From DATDAH01 sp963823495 (GTDB lineage: Bacteria > Actinomycetota > Acidimicrobiia > Acidimicrobiales > DATDAH01), in NCBI GenBank assembly GCA_963823495.1, contig CAWGLV010000001.1, positions 2,170,001-2,234,000 of the forward strand: a stretch of DNA of 64,000 nucleotides, given 5' to 3'. The position numbers were made by a program, and so were the translations under genes. This document shows positions 40,549 through 47,810 of this stretch, one piece after another (the stretch's first letter is position 1; every line of letters starts with the position of its first letter). Below the pieces are notes generated by a model. The model worked only from the letters and a program-made list of their open reading frames with translations. It made no database searches and was not told the origin of the DNA.

Positions 40549-41700
40549 CTGAGGACCCCAGCAGTTGGTGACGCGCCGCGAAGTGGAACAGCAGCCCGGG
40601 CTCCGGCATCCGCGGAGCCGGCGATCCCGAGCGCAGAGCAGGATCGCCGCGGTCACGGCGTCTACGTGCACGTGCCGTTCTGTGCGCGGCGCTGTGACTA
40701 CTGCGCCTTCGCGGCCTGGGACGACCGCCACGACCTGACCGGGCGCTACCTGGCGGCCCTGTGTCGCCAGGCCGAAGCCGAAGCCGTCGACTGCCCGCCC
40801 GTCACCAGTGTGTTCGTCGGCGGCGGTACCCCTTCGATGGTCCCGGCCGAGGGGCTCCTGGCCGTCCTCGCCGCACTACCGCTGGCGGAGGGGGCCGAGG
40901 TCACCGTGGAGTGCAACCCGGACACGGTGACGCCCGAGTTGGTCGACGCCTACGTGGCGGGCGGGGTCAACCGGCTGTCCTTCGGGGTGCAGTCGATGGT
41001 GCCCCACGTGTTGGCCTCCCTCGGCCGGGAACACGACCCGGACAACGTGCACCGGTGCGTCGAGTTGGCCCGTTCGTTCGGCCTGGACTCGTTCAACCTG
41101 GATGTGATCTACGGGGCGGCGGGCGAGTCGGTGGCGGACTGGCGGCACACGCTGGAGGAGGTCGTGGCCCTCGACCCGCCGCACGTGTCGGCCTACGGGC
41201 TGACCGTCGAGGCCGGCACCCCGCTGGCCGATGACCCGTCCCGGCACCCCGAGGACGACGACCAGGCCGACAAGTACGAGCTGGCCGACGACCTCCTGAG
41301 CGCGGCCGGGATGGGCTGGTACGAGGTCTCCAACTGGGCCCGGCCCGGTCACGAGTGCCGGCACAACCGGCTCTACTGGTCCCAGGGCGAGTACCTGGCC
41401 CTGGGGTGTGCGGCCCACGGTCACCGCGGCGGCCGTCGCTACTGGAACCTGCGTACGCCCGAGCGGTACGTCGAGGCGGTCGAGGCCGGCCGCACGGTGG
41501 AGGCGGCCGACGAGCGCTTGGACGGCGAGGCGCGACGGATGGAGGGCCTGCAGCTGGCCCTCCGGATGCGGGACGGCGTACCGGCCGAGTCCCTACCCGT
41601 GGACGATCTCGACGGCCTCGTCGAGATCGCGGGTGCCAACGCGGTGCTGACCCGGAGGGGTCGCCTGCTGGCCAACGAGGTCGCCCTGCGTCTCCGCTGA
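40549..41700 (+). CDS. hemW: HemW radical SAM heme chaperone, probable CTG start
   Basis: HemW (coproporphyrinogen III oxidase-like radical SAM protein), which hands heme to target proteins. The radical SAM cluster motif CARRCDYC is the HemW CxxxCxxC form; GGGTPSM and SFGVQSM, typical of the family, follow, and a C-terminal HemN-like domain ends the protein. The only ATG/GTG/TTG after the upstream in-frame stop is a GTG at 40666, which would start two residues before PFCARRC and cut off the usual first strand. The frame upstream to a CTG at 40549 has coding-like bias and gives the expected GVYVHVPFC. The annotated start is therefore CTG; 383 residues. The conserved part is certain, the start is not. 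Confidence 0.82.
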   Translation: MRTPAVGDAPRSGTAARAPASAEPAIPSAEQDRRGHGVYVHVPFCARRCDYCAFAAWDDRHDLTGRYLAALCRQAEAEAVDCPPVTSVFVGGGTPSMVPAEGLLAVLAALPLAEGAEVTVECNPDTVTPELVDAYVAGGVNRLSFGVQSMVPHVLASLGREHDPDNVHRCVELARSFGLDSFNLDVIYGAAGESVADWRHTLEEVVALDPPHVSAYGLTVEAGTPLADDPSRHPEDDDQADKYELADDLLSAAGMGWYEVSNWARPGHECRHNRLYWSQGEYLALGCAAHGHRGGRRYWNLRTPERYVEAVEAGRTVEAADERLDGEARRMEGLQLALRMRDGVPAESLPVDDLDGLVEIAGANAVLTRRGRLLANEVALRLR

Positions 41701-41736
41701 CCGACGCCGGGTCCCGGCCAGGGTCCTGTCGGGTTG

Positions 41737-41774
41737 TTCATCCGGACGAAACACCCAGGTGACGACGGCGAAAC
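41737..41774 (+). promoter_or_regulatory. GlnR-like box upstream of amt
   Basis: Four 5-mers at 11-nt spacing: TTCAT (41737), GAAAC (41748), GTGAC (41759) and GAAAC (41770), each separated by 6 nt. This fits the actinobacterial GlnR consensus gTnAC-n6-GaAAC-n6-GtnAC-n6-GaAAC, with only the first half-site degenerate. It lies 54 nt before the amt ATG, as expected for nitrogen control. Confidence 0.6.
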
Positions 41775-41827
41775 GCACGGCCCCCAGACTCCCAGGGTCA
41801 CATCGACTCAGGAGGGACCCGACCCCG

Positions 41828-43048
41828 ATGGATTCCGGCGCGATCGCCTGGGTGCTGATGAGCAGCGCTCTGGTGCTCTTCATGACCCCTGGCCTGGCCC
41901 TGTTCTACGGCGGGATGACCCGCTCGAAGAACGTGCTGAACATGCTCAACATGAACCTCTACTGCATGGCGATCGTCCCCGTGCTGTGGGTGGTCCTCGG
42001 CTACACGCTGGCCTTCGGGGGCGGCGGTGACGGGGGTTGGATCGGCAACTTCGACTTCGTCGGGCTGAAGGACGTCTTCCCCGACCCGACGGGCGAGACG
42101 ATCGTCTTCTCGGTCTTCCAGCTCACCTTCGCGGTGATCACCCCGGCTCTCATCAGCGGCGCGGTGGCCGATCGCCTGAGGTTCTCGGCCTGGGTCGTGT
42201 TCGTGCCGGTCTGGGCGCTGTTGGTCTACAGCCCGATCGCCCACTGGGTCTTCGCCGGTGGCTGGCTGGCCGACCTCGGGGCCCTGGACTTCGCCGGCGG
42301 TGCCGTGGTCCACATGAACGCCGGGGCCGCCGCGCTCGCGGTGATCCTCCTGCTGGGCAAGCGCCGGGGGTGGCCCTCGACGCCGATGCCGCCCCACAAC
42401 CTCACGATGACGATGCTGGGCACCGGCATCCTCTTCTTCGGCTGGTTCGGCTTCAACGCGGGCTCCGCCCTCGCCGCCGACGGCATCGCCGCGGTGGCGT
42501 TCCTCAACACCTTCGTGGCGGCGGCGGCCGGTGGCCTGGTCTGGACCGCGGTCGAGTGGGCCAAGGACGGGCATCCGACGACCTTGGGCGTGTGCTCGGG
42601 GATCGTGGCCGGCCTGGTGGCCATCACGCCGTGCGCCGGCTTCGTCGGTGGTCTCTCGCCGCTCGTCATCGGGGGTGCGGCGGGGGCCATCTGCTTCCTC
42701 GCCATCTCCTTCAAGTACAAGGCGGGCTACGACGACTCCCTCGATGTCGTCGGCGTGCACCTCGTCGGTGGTCTGTTCGGGTCGCTGGTCTTGGGGCTCT
42801 TCGCCGACTCGGCGGTCAACACCGCGGTCGTGAACGAGGGCCTGTTCCTCGGCGGTGGCTTCGACCTGCTCGTCGACCAGGCCATCGCCGCCGCCGCGAC
42901 CCTCGGCTTCGCCTTCGTGGTCACACTGATCATCGCCAAGGCGATCGACGTCACCATCGGGCTGCGGGTGAGCGAGCCCGACGAGCAGCAGGGTCTCGAT
43001 CTCAGCCTGCACGCCGAGAGCGGCTACAACCTGGCCGACCACTCCTAG
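41828..43048 (+). CDS. amt: Ammonium transporter
   Basis: Amt/Mep/Rh family ammonium channel, 406 residues, about eleven membrane helices. Family markers are ALFYGGMTRSKNVLNM at the start, DFAGGAVVHMNAGAAALAV (with the pore histidine in this region) and GWFGFNAGSALAADG. The C-terminal tail, which contacts PII, is present (RVSEPDEQQGLDLSLHAESGYN). The ATG at 41828 follows an AGGAGG site about 11 nt upstream. glnK follows after 29 nt, and a GlnR-like box precedes the gene, so it is a nitrogen-starvation operon. Confidence 0.95.
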   Translation: MDSGAIAWVLMSSALVLFMTPGLALFYGGMTRSKNVLNMLNMNLYCMAIVPVLWVVLGYTLAFGGGGDGGWIGNFDFVGLKDVFPDPTGETIVFSVFQLTFAVITPALISGAVADRLRFSAWVVFVPVWALLVYSPIAHWVFAGGWLADLGALDFAGGAVVHMNAGAAALAVILLLGKRRGWPSTPMPPHNLTMTMLGTGILFFGWFGFNAGSALAADGIAAVAFLNTFVAAAAGGLVWTAVEWAKDGHPTTLGVCSGIVAGLVAITPCAGFVGGLSPLVIGGAAGAICFLAISFKYKAGYDDSLDVVGVHLVGGLFGSLVLGLFADSAVNTAVVNEGLFLGGGFDLLVDQAIAAAATLGFAFVVTLIIAKAIDVTIGLRVSEPDEQQGLDLSLHAESGYNLADHS

Positions 43049-43077
43049 ACGGCCTGGACGACGAAAGGAACGTGAGC

Positions 43078-43416
43078 ATGAAGCAGATCACCGCGGTCAT
43101 CAAGCCGTTCAAGCTCGACGACGTGAAGGACGCCATGAAGGGCGCCGGCGTGCAGGGCATGACGGTGACGGAGGTCAAGGGCTTCGGCCGCCAGGGAGGC
43201 CACACGGAGGTCTACCGGGGTGCGGAGTACCAGGTGGACCTCGTGCCGAAGGTCCGCCTCGAGGCGGTGGTGGACGACGGTGACGTCGCCCCCATCGTGG
43301 CGGCCCTGATCGAGGCGGCGGCCACGGGCGAGATCGGCGACGGCAAGGTCTGGGTGACCGACGTCCTGGAGATCACCCGCATCCGCACCGGCGAGAAGGG
43401 CGCCGACGCCGTCTGA
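43078..43416 (+). CDS. glnK: Nitrogen regulatory protein PII (GlnK)
   Basis: PII signal protein, 112 residues. It senses ATP, ADP and 2-oxoglutarate and plugs the Amt channel. The T-loop has the modifiable Tyr51 in YRGAEYQVD, and the N-terminus MKQITAVIKPFKLDDVK and the B-loop TGEIGDGKVWV are standard. In actinobacteria Tyr51 is adenylylated by GlnD; glnD is not in the window. The ATG at 43078 is preferred over a GTG 6 nt upstream because AAAGGA then lies at a suitable distance. The gene is followed by a strong terminator. Confidence 0.96.
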   Translation: MKQITAVIKPFKLDDVKDAMKGAGVQGMTVTEVKGFGRQGGHTEVYRGAEYQVDLVPKVRLEAVVDDGDVAPIVAALIEAAATGEIGDGKVWVTDVLEITRIRTGEKGADAV

Positions 43417-43473
43417 GTGCGGACGAAGGACGCGTGACCGACTGACCTCAGACGGGTGGTGGCCCGGACGCGA

Positions 43474-43501
43474 CGAGGGGCGGCCCGGAGGCCGCCCCTC
43501 G
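43474..43501. terminator. Strong bidirectional terminator after glnK
   Basis: A perfect 12-bp stem, CGAGGGGCGGCC and its complement, encloses a 4-nt CGGA loop. It lies between convergent glnK and the secreted-protein gene and can serve both. Confidence 0.8.
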
Positions 43502-43530
43502 AAGATCGGATCAGCCCGAGGGCGTCCGGT

Positions 43531-44139
43531 CTAGTTGCCCGGGACGAACAGCACCTCGAGGGACCAGTCGTCGATCACGTTGCTGTTCGAGACACCGCTG
43601 CCGATGAGGTCCACGGTGTAGGTGCCGGCGGTCACGCTGGCCCCGTCGCTGGTCTCGCAACTGGTATCGAGCCCGTTCTCCGTCTGCGCGGTGCGGTCCG
43701 AGCCGCCCATCAGGGCACCGTCGAGGTGGAAGTGGCAGGAGTAGGTGTCGGTCACGGTCGCGTCCGGCTTGAAGCCACCGTTGATCATCAGTCGACCGGT
43801 CGACGGTGCGGTGATCGTCACGGTCTCGATGATCTGGTTGCTGTTGGTACCGGTGAGGTTCTGGTTCTCCTCGCTGGCGAAGCGGAGGCGGACCCTGGTG
43901 GCGTTGAGCGCCAGGTCTCCTCGCTGGACGCCGTTGTTGCGGATGTCGGCGCTGGTGACGTCGTTGTTGCGGATGTCGATGCTCCGCACGGAGTTGTTGA
44001 CGATCTTCGCGCTGTTGACCGAGTTGTTCGCCACAGAGGCCGCGGCGATGCCGCCCGCGATGACGACGGTGGTCACGATCACCGAGGTGATGGCGACGGC
44101 CAATCGTGAGCTGAACACGCTGGAAGCATTGGTGGCCAT
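43531..44139 (-). CDS. Secreted repeat-containing protein of unknown function
   Basis: A 202-residue protein with one N-terminal hydrophobic segment (LAVAITSVIVTTVVIAGGIAAASVA), either a signal peptide or an anchor. Residues about 36-80 contain four to five copies of a ten-residue repeat with the pattern NNxVxSxxIx (ANNSVNSAKI, VNNSVRSIDI, RNNDVTSADI, RNNGVQRGDL), which suggests a short beta-helix. The C-terminal part is beta-rich, with two cysteines (YSCHF and TSCET) likely to be disulfide-bonded. The ATG has a GAAAGGGA ribosome-binding site. It is lower in GC and higher in Asn/Thr/Ser than its neighbours, normal for a surface protein. Function is unknown; a surface or adhesin-like role is a guess. 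Confidence 0.65.
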   Translation of the reverse strand: MATNASSVFSSRLAVAITSVIVTTVVIAGGIAAASVANNSVNSAKIVNNSVRSIDIRNNDVTSADIRNNGVQRGDLALNATRVRLRFASEENQNLTGTNSNQIIETVTITAPSTGRLMINGGFKPDATVTDTYSCHFHLDGALMGGSDRTAQTENGLDTSCETSDGASVTAGTYTVDLIGSGVSNSNVIDDWSLEVLFVPGN

Positions 44140-44238
44140 TGTTGAAGTCCCTTTCAGTCGATGGCGCGGATAGCTGGCCCGCCCTCACAGCATCGCGCGT
44201 CGCTGCCGTCGCCGCGTCGAGGATGATGAGGCGACGGA

Positions 44239-44403
44239 ATGGACGGCGGGAACCGTTCCGCTCACCGCCACCGGTTCCGGGGCTTCCTGCCGGGCGACGA
44301 CCGATCGGTCGGGGCGCTCGTGCTCCACGTGCTCGAGGAGATGTTCGGGCACCGCGAAGGGCGCGGTTCGATGCCCTGGTCGTGGGTGCGGCAGACCACC
44401 TAG
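44239..44403 (+). CDS. Small unrecognised protein opposite the end of the tad operon
   Basis: A 54-residue frame from ATG to TAG with G or C at about 92% of third positions. It encodes a basic start (MDGGNRSAHRHRF), a possible amphipathic helix (SVGALVLHVLEEMF) and a Trp-rich end (SMPWSWVRQTT). It overlaps the last codons of the minus-strand LysM gene by 4 nt. No family is recognised. Against it: the last 40 nt closely match, in the same orientation, a part of cpaE (50854-50893), where the plus strand is not coding. It may be a new small gene or a chance frame over a gene remnant. Confidence 0.35.
   Translation: MDGGNRSAHRHRFRGFLPGDDRSVGALVLHVLEEMFGHREGRGSMPWSWVRQTT
44355..44395 (+). repeat. 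41-nt near copy of a cpaE segment
   Basis: Matches 50854-50893 in the same orientation with two mismatches and one 1-nt gap. Read on the minus strand, it translates to VCRTHDQGIEPR, like ICLTHDRGIEPR near the end of CpaE. It lies just beyond the last gene of the tad operon. Confidence 0.6.
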
Positions 44404-45116
44404 TGCCCGGGGACCCGGAGGACCTGGCCGGGAAGGAGCAGGTCGGCGTCGGCGGGGTCGACCAGTCGGTCGAGGTTGGCGTCGATGAGGGCGACCCAGG
44501 GTTCGATCACCTCGGCGTCCCCCGCGGGGCGGCCGAGGTGGGCGCTGGTGAGGCGCTCGGCGATGGCCCAGAAGCTGTCGCCGGTCCTGACCGTGACGGT
44601 CAGGGGTCGGGGACGCGGGTCCGGACGGGCCGGCGGAGGGTCACGACGCGGTGGAGGCAGGGGGGCCCTGGGCGCCTCGGGAACCACCTCCTCGTCGGGG
44701 GCCAGTCGAGGGGCGGGTGAGGAGGCGGCGGCGTCGTCGTCGGGGGCCATGACCGGAGCAGACGGGTTGGCGTGGGCGGTCAGGGGCGACAAGGGCAGGA
44801 CGCCCACGGCCACCGCGGACAGGCCCACCAGACGCCGGATGGCGCCCGCGAGGCCGCCCGCAGTCCGGCGCCCGACCCAGCGCCCGACCGAGGCGGGCAG
44901 GACCCGGAGGCTGCTCAGGAGCAGGCCGAGGAACACGAGGGCGAGGTAGGCGGCGAGGAGCGCGGCGAAGCAGCGCAGCCCGAAGGCGGTGAGCGCGCCG
45001 GCCCGGGCCGACGGGTCGACGAGGGTCGACCCGGGCAGGGACCGGGGGAGCAGCGTGGCCGCCAGGATCGAGGTGAGGACCAGACCGAGGGCGCCGCGCC
45101 GCGCCGGGGCCCGCAT
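44400..45116 (-). CDS. LysM-domain membrane protein at the end of the tad operon
   Basis: A 238-residue protein with at least two hydrophobic segments (about residues 9-25 and 45-70) and a third near 95-110, then a Pro/Ala/Asp-rich linker and a C-terminal LysM-like domain (about 180-238: VRTGDSFWAIAERLTSAHLGRP ... LLLPGQVLRVP, given in part). LysM domains bind peptidoglycan, so it could tie the pilus machine to the wall. Its ATG overlaps the stop of the kinase-like gene (TGATG), placing it in the same operon. Confidence 0.68.
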   Translation of the reverse strand: MRAPARRGALGLVLTSILAATLLPRSLPGSTLVDPSARAGALTAFGLRCFAALLAAYLALVFLGLLLSSLRVLPASVGRWVGRRTAGGLAGAIRRLVGLSAVAVGVLPLSPLTAHANPSAPVMAPDDDAAASSPAPRLAPDEEVVPEAPRAPLPPPRRDPPPARPDPRPRPLTVTVRTGDSFWAIAERLTSAHLGRPAGDAEVIEPWVALIDANLDRLVDPADADLLLPGQVLRVPGH

Positions 45117-46363
45117 CAGGGCGCCGGGACCGGGGTCGCGGTCCCATCGGCCCGGTGGACCAGCAGGAGGTCCTGGCCGGGCCCTGTCCGGCGCAGCAGG
45201 CCGTCGCCGTCGGGGAAGCGCCCGGCGAACCGGGCGGTGACCGGGGCGTCGGGATCCCAGCCGGGGAACAGCCAGAGTTCGCCGGCAGGAGGTCGCAGCA
45301 GCGCCACGGTGGCGAGTCCGTCGCCGTCCCAGTCGCCGACCCGCAGTTCGTCACCCGGACGACCCACCCGGTAGCGACGCTGGTCCACTTCGAGCCATCC
45401 CGGTCCGATGCGCACGGCGTTGGGACAGCCGTCGCCGTCGAGGTCGGCGGCGACGGGCGCACGCGTCGTCGGGCAGCTCGGCCGAGCGGTCGCGCCCGGG
45501 GCCGAGGCCGCCGGCGCTGCCGGGCTCGACGGCCGCCCGGCGGCACCCGCGACACCGAGCACGAGGACGACGAGGCCGAGGCCGAGGCCGGCGAGCAGGG
45601 CGGCCAGCCTCGGGCGCGCGGCGCGAGGCCGGCCGGCACCGCGGCGGGGTCGGTGCCGAAGGCGGACCGCGACGAGGTCGACCAGGGCCTGGGCCCGGCC
45701 CGGAGCGCTCGGGGTCGAGTGCGGGACCGCCACGGTGAGCGGGGCCGCGGTCCCCGTCAGCTCGCGGACGGCGTCGGCCAGAGCACGCGCCGAGGGGCGC
45801 CGACCGGGCTCGTCGTCGGTGGCCTGGTCGGCGAGCGTCAGCAACGCCCGGTGGCGATAGCCGAGCCACGGCACCCGGCGCCACGGTCGCCGGTCGGGGA
45901 TCGGCTCCTCCTCCAGTTCCGGATCCAACAGGCCGCGCAGGGCCAGACCGATGCCCAGGACGTCCTCGGATGGCGCCCGATCGATCGGTTCGACACCGAG
46001 GCCGCAGAGCACGATCCGCTCGCCGGCCACGAGCACGTGCTCTGGTCGCAGCGCACCGTGGGTGATGCCGAGGGCATGCAGGTCGGCGACGGTGGATGCC
46101 AGGTCGGCGACCAGGTCGGCGGCCCGCTCGGTGGTGACGGGCCCGATCGTGGCCAGGGTCCGCGGGCCGACGTACTCGGTGACCAGGGTGGGGCCGTCGT
46201 CGGTCTCCCGGAGCGCGACGAACCGCACGACGCCGGGGTGATCGATCCCCGCCAGTCGGGCGGCCTCGGCGCGGATGCCGGGCCTGCCCTGGGTGTCGGT
46301 GGCGCGCTTGCAGGCCAGCGGCGGGCCGTCGGGGTCGTGCTCGATGCTGACGTGGCTGGTCAT
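45116..46363 (-). CDS. Degenerate Ser/Thr kinase-like protein with FG-GAP-like C-terminus
   Basis: A 415-residue protein. Residues about 1-210 resemble a bacterial Ser/Thr kinase fold: IDHPGVVRFV, the hinge LVTEYVGPRTLA, then HGALRPEHVLV where the catalytic HRD should be and LCGLGVE where DFG should be. Both catalytic aspartates are therefore missing and it should be a pseudokinase. A membrane helix (LAALLAGLGLGLVVLVLGVAG) follows near residue 258. The outside part has repeated D-G-D-G segments (VAADLDGDGCPNAV, VGDWDGDGLATVAL), like FG-GAP/VCBS calcium-binding repeats. ATG and stop overlap both neighbours by 3-4 nt. It is probably an accessory or regulator of the pilus. Confidence 0.7.
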   Translation of the reverse strand: MTSHVSIEHDPDGPPLACKRATDTQGRPGIRAEAARLAGIDHPGVVRFVALRETDDGPTLVTEYVGPRTLATIGPVTTERAADLVADLASTVADLHALGITHGALRPEHVLVAGERIVLCGLGVEPIDRAPSEDVLGIGLALRGLLDPELEEEPIPDRRPWRRVPWLGYRHRALLTLADQATDDEPGRRPSARALADAVRELTGTAAPLTVAVPHSTPSAPGRAQALVDLVAVRLRHRPRRGAGRPRAARPRLAALLAGLGLGLVVLVLGVAGAAGRPSSPAAPAASAPGATARPSCPTTRAPVAADLDGDGCPNAVRIGPGWLEVDQRRYRVGRPGDELRVGDWDGDGLATVALLRPPAGELWLFPGWDPDAPVTARFAGRFPDGDGLLRRTGPGQDLLLVHRADGTATPVPAP

Positions 46364-46782
46364 CGCAGGTGCGCCTTCGCCCGGGCCACCGCGTGCACGG
46401 CGACGCTCCTCGGTGCACCAGGGATCACCCGACCGAAACCGAGTGGCACCCGACCCCTGACCGTCACCGCAACGGAGCGGACCGCGGTCACCCGAGCCGT
46501 GACGGTCAGATCCGGGATCGATCGGTCGGTGTCGCCCGCCCAGGCGGCCAGGGAGGCGACTCGGGTGGGGTCGAGGCGGTAGCCACCACCCGACCGCAGG
46601 ACGGAGGTGTCCAGGCCCACCGTGACGGCGTCGTTGGCCGTCGCCGCCGCGAGGTCGTCGGCCTCGCGGCGGGCCAGATGGAGGCGGGCCAGGTCCACGG
46701 TCACTGCGGCGAGGACGACCATGACCAGGAGTGCGGCCGGGAAGAACAGCAGCGTGCCGGCCCGGTCGCCGAGCCGCGTCAT
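46360..46782 (-). CDS. TadG/TadE-like pseudopilin
   Basis: A 140-residue protein with a short basic start, one membrane helix (TLLFFPAALLVMVVLAAVTVDLARL, given in part) and an outside domain of Tad-associated type. The segment AARLHLARREADDLAAATANDAV (LHLARREADDLA here) after the helix is typical of TadG-like proteins, which are minor pilins or assembly factors. The start forms an ATGA overlap with the gene before it. Confidence 0.7.
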   Translation of the reverse strand: MTRLGDRAGTLLFFPAALLVMVVLAAVTVDLARLHLARREADDLAAATANDAVTVGLDTSVLRSGGGYRLDPTRVASLAAWAGDTDRSIPDLTVTARVTAVRSVAVTVRGRVPLGFGRVIPGAPRSVAVHAVARAKAHLR

Positions 46783-47237
46783 GGGGCGCCACCGCAGGCG
46801 GCGACTCCGGGCAGGCCGTCGCGATAGGGGTCGACCACCTCGGTGTGGGTCGAGCGGACCGAGGTCGCCGGTCTCGGGCCTCGCCACGGGACGAGCACGG
46901 CGGGAACGTCGAAGACGGCCTGGAACCGGGTGCGGGCGCAGCGGGCGAAACCCGTCCCGACGCGGTCGAGGCGCAGCGAACCCGGGTCCCGTCCGGCCCG
47001 GACGACCACGGCCCGGGCCGCGCTTCGGGCTCGCGTGTCGGCGAGCTCCGGAGCGGGTGACTCCACAAAGGCCCGGGTCGCCTCCCGGGCCGCCGTGGCG
47101 GTGACGAAACGGGCGTCGACGACGGCCCAGGTGTGGGCCACCAGGAGGATCCCGACCGTGAGGACGAGCAGACCGAAGGGCACGGCCTCGATCCCGGACA
47201 CCTGTCCCGCGTCTCCGCGGAGCCGTCGGAGGGTCAT
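46779..47237 (-). CDS. TadE-like protein
   Basis: A 152-residue TadE-type minor pilin. The N-terminus GDAGQVSGIEAVPFGLLVLT leads into a single membrane helix, in which the Glu near residue 18 resembles the conserved Glu of the TadE motif. Two cysteines (ARCAR near residue 100 and AACGG at the end) may pair. It is coupled to both neighbours by ATGA overlaps. Confidence 0.7.
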   Translation of the reverse strand: MTLRRLRGDAGQVSGIEAVPFGLLVLTVGILLVAHTWAVVDARFVTATAAREATRAFVESPAPELADTRARSAARAVVVRAGRDPGSLRLDRVGTGFARCARTRFQAVFDVPAVLVPWRGPRPATSVRSTHTEVVDPYRDGLPGVAACGGAP

Positions 47238-47593
47238 GACGGTTGCTCGATCCGGGCCACCGCGCCCCGGTGGATGGTGGGGGACAGCCCGGGGAGGTGA
47301 GGTCCGGGAACGAGGATGTCGACGGCCCGGCTGTCCGGGGTGTCGGACCACCGAATGCGCGCTTCGGGGCCGAACCGCGCCCGCACGGCCGCCTCGGCTT
47401 GGCGGCGGGCAGCTTCACCCGCGGCGGCCGAGGGGGCTTCGGCCACCGCGTGCACGGCATCGGACGCGACCGCGGCCATCGCGGACGTCCGGTGCAGTCG
47501 AGCCGCGAGCTGGACGGTGGTCAGGAGCATCGTCAGGGCGACGGTGAGTCCGATCGCCGCGCTCAACGTGCCCGAGCCGTGCTGGGCCCTCAG
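47234..47593 (-). CDS. TadE/TadG-like protein, probable CTG start
   Basis: A 119-residue protein with an N-terminal segment QHGSGTLSAAIGLTVALTML followed by a helical outside part (AEAPSAAAGEAARRQAEAAVRARFG), the layout of Tad-associated minor pilins. No ATG or GTG lies suitably before the helix: the nearest ATG is deep inside the pilin gene. A CTG at 47593 overlaps the pilin TGA as CTGA, exactly like the ATGA/GTGA junctions elsewhere in this operon, so it is the likely start. A TTG at 47566 would cut into the conserved segment. Confidence 0.62.
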   Translation of the reverse strand: MRAQHGSGTLSAAIGLTVALTMLLTTVQLAARLHRTSAMAAVASDAVHAVAEAPSAAAGEAARRQAEAAVRARFGPEARIRWSDTPDSRAVDILVPGPHLPGLSPTIHRGAVARIEQPS

Positions 47594-47784
47594 CCGCCGA
47601 TCTGGTTGATCTGCTCGTTGGTCTGGGCCTCGGCATTGGCCCATATCTGTTGGAAGCCGACCCACATCAGAGCACCCAGGAACGCGACGATGAGGACCGC
47701 GATGGCCGCGGAGATCACCCCCTCGCCGTGTTCGCCGTGAATGCGGCGGGTCGGGGCGTTCGGGCCGGCTCCGGACACGGGCAT
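47590..47784 (-). CDS. Flp-type pilin
   Basis: A 64-residue protein, the likely major pilin. A short leader with basic residues (RRIHGEHGEG) is followed by a hydrophobic helix (VISAAIAVLIVAFLGALMW) and a short polar tail ending NEQINQIGG. Flp prepilins are cut by a TadV-type peptidase after a Gly; the GEG just before VISAA is the probable site. Unlike the other operon genes it is separated from the gene before it (26 nt) and has a strong GGAGGT Shine-Dalgarno sequence, which suits a protein made in bulk. The ATG at 47784 is therefore preferred over 47814. No prepilin peptidase gene is in the window. Confidence 0.75.
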   Translation of the reverse strand: MPVSGAGPNAPTRRIHGEHGEGVISAAIAVLIVAFLGALMWVGFQQIWANAEAQTNEQINQIGG

Positions 47785-47810
47785 GGTGGGACCTCCGGTG
47801 GTGCATGGGT

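Noticed and set aside
44355..44395. tRNA remnant, because GGTTCGATGCC looks like a T arm
   Set aside because: No acceptor or anticodon arms can be folded around it, and the same bases occur inside cpaE as codons.
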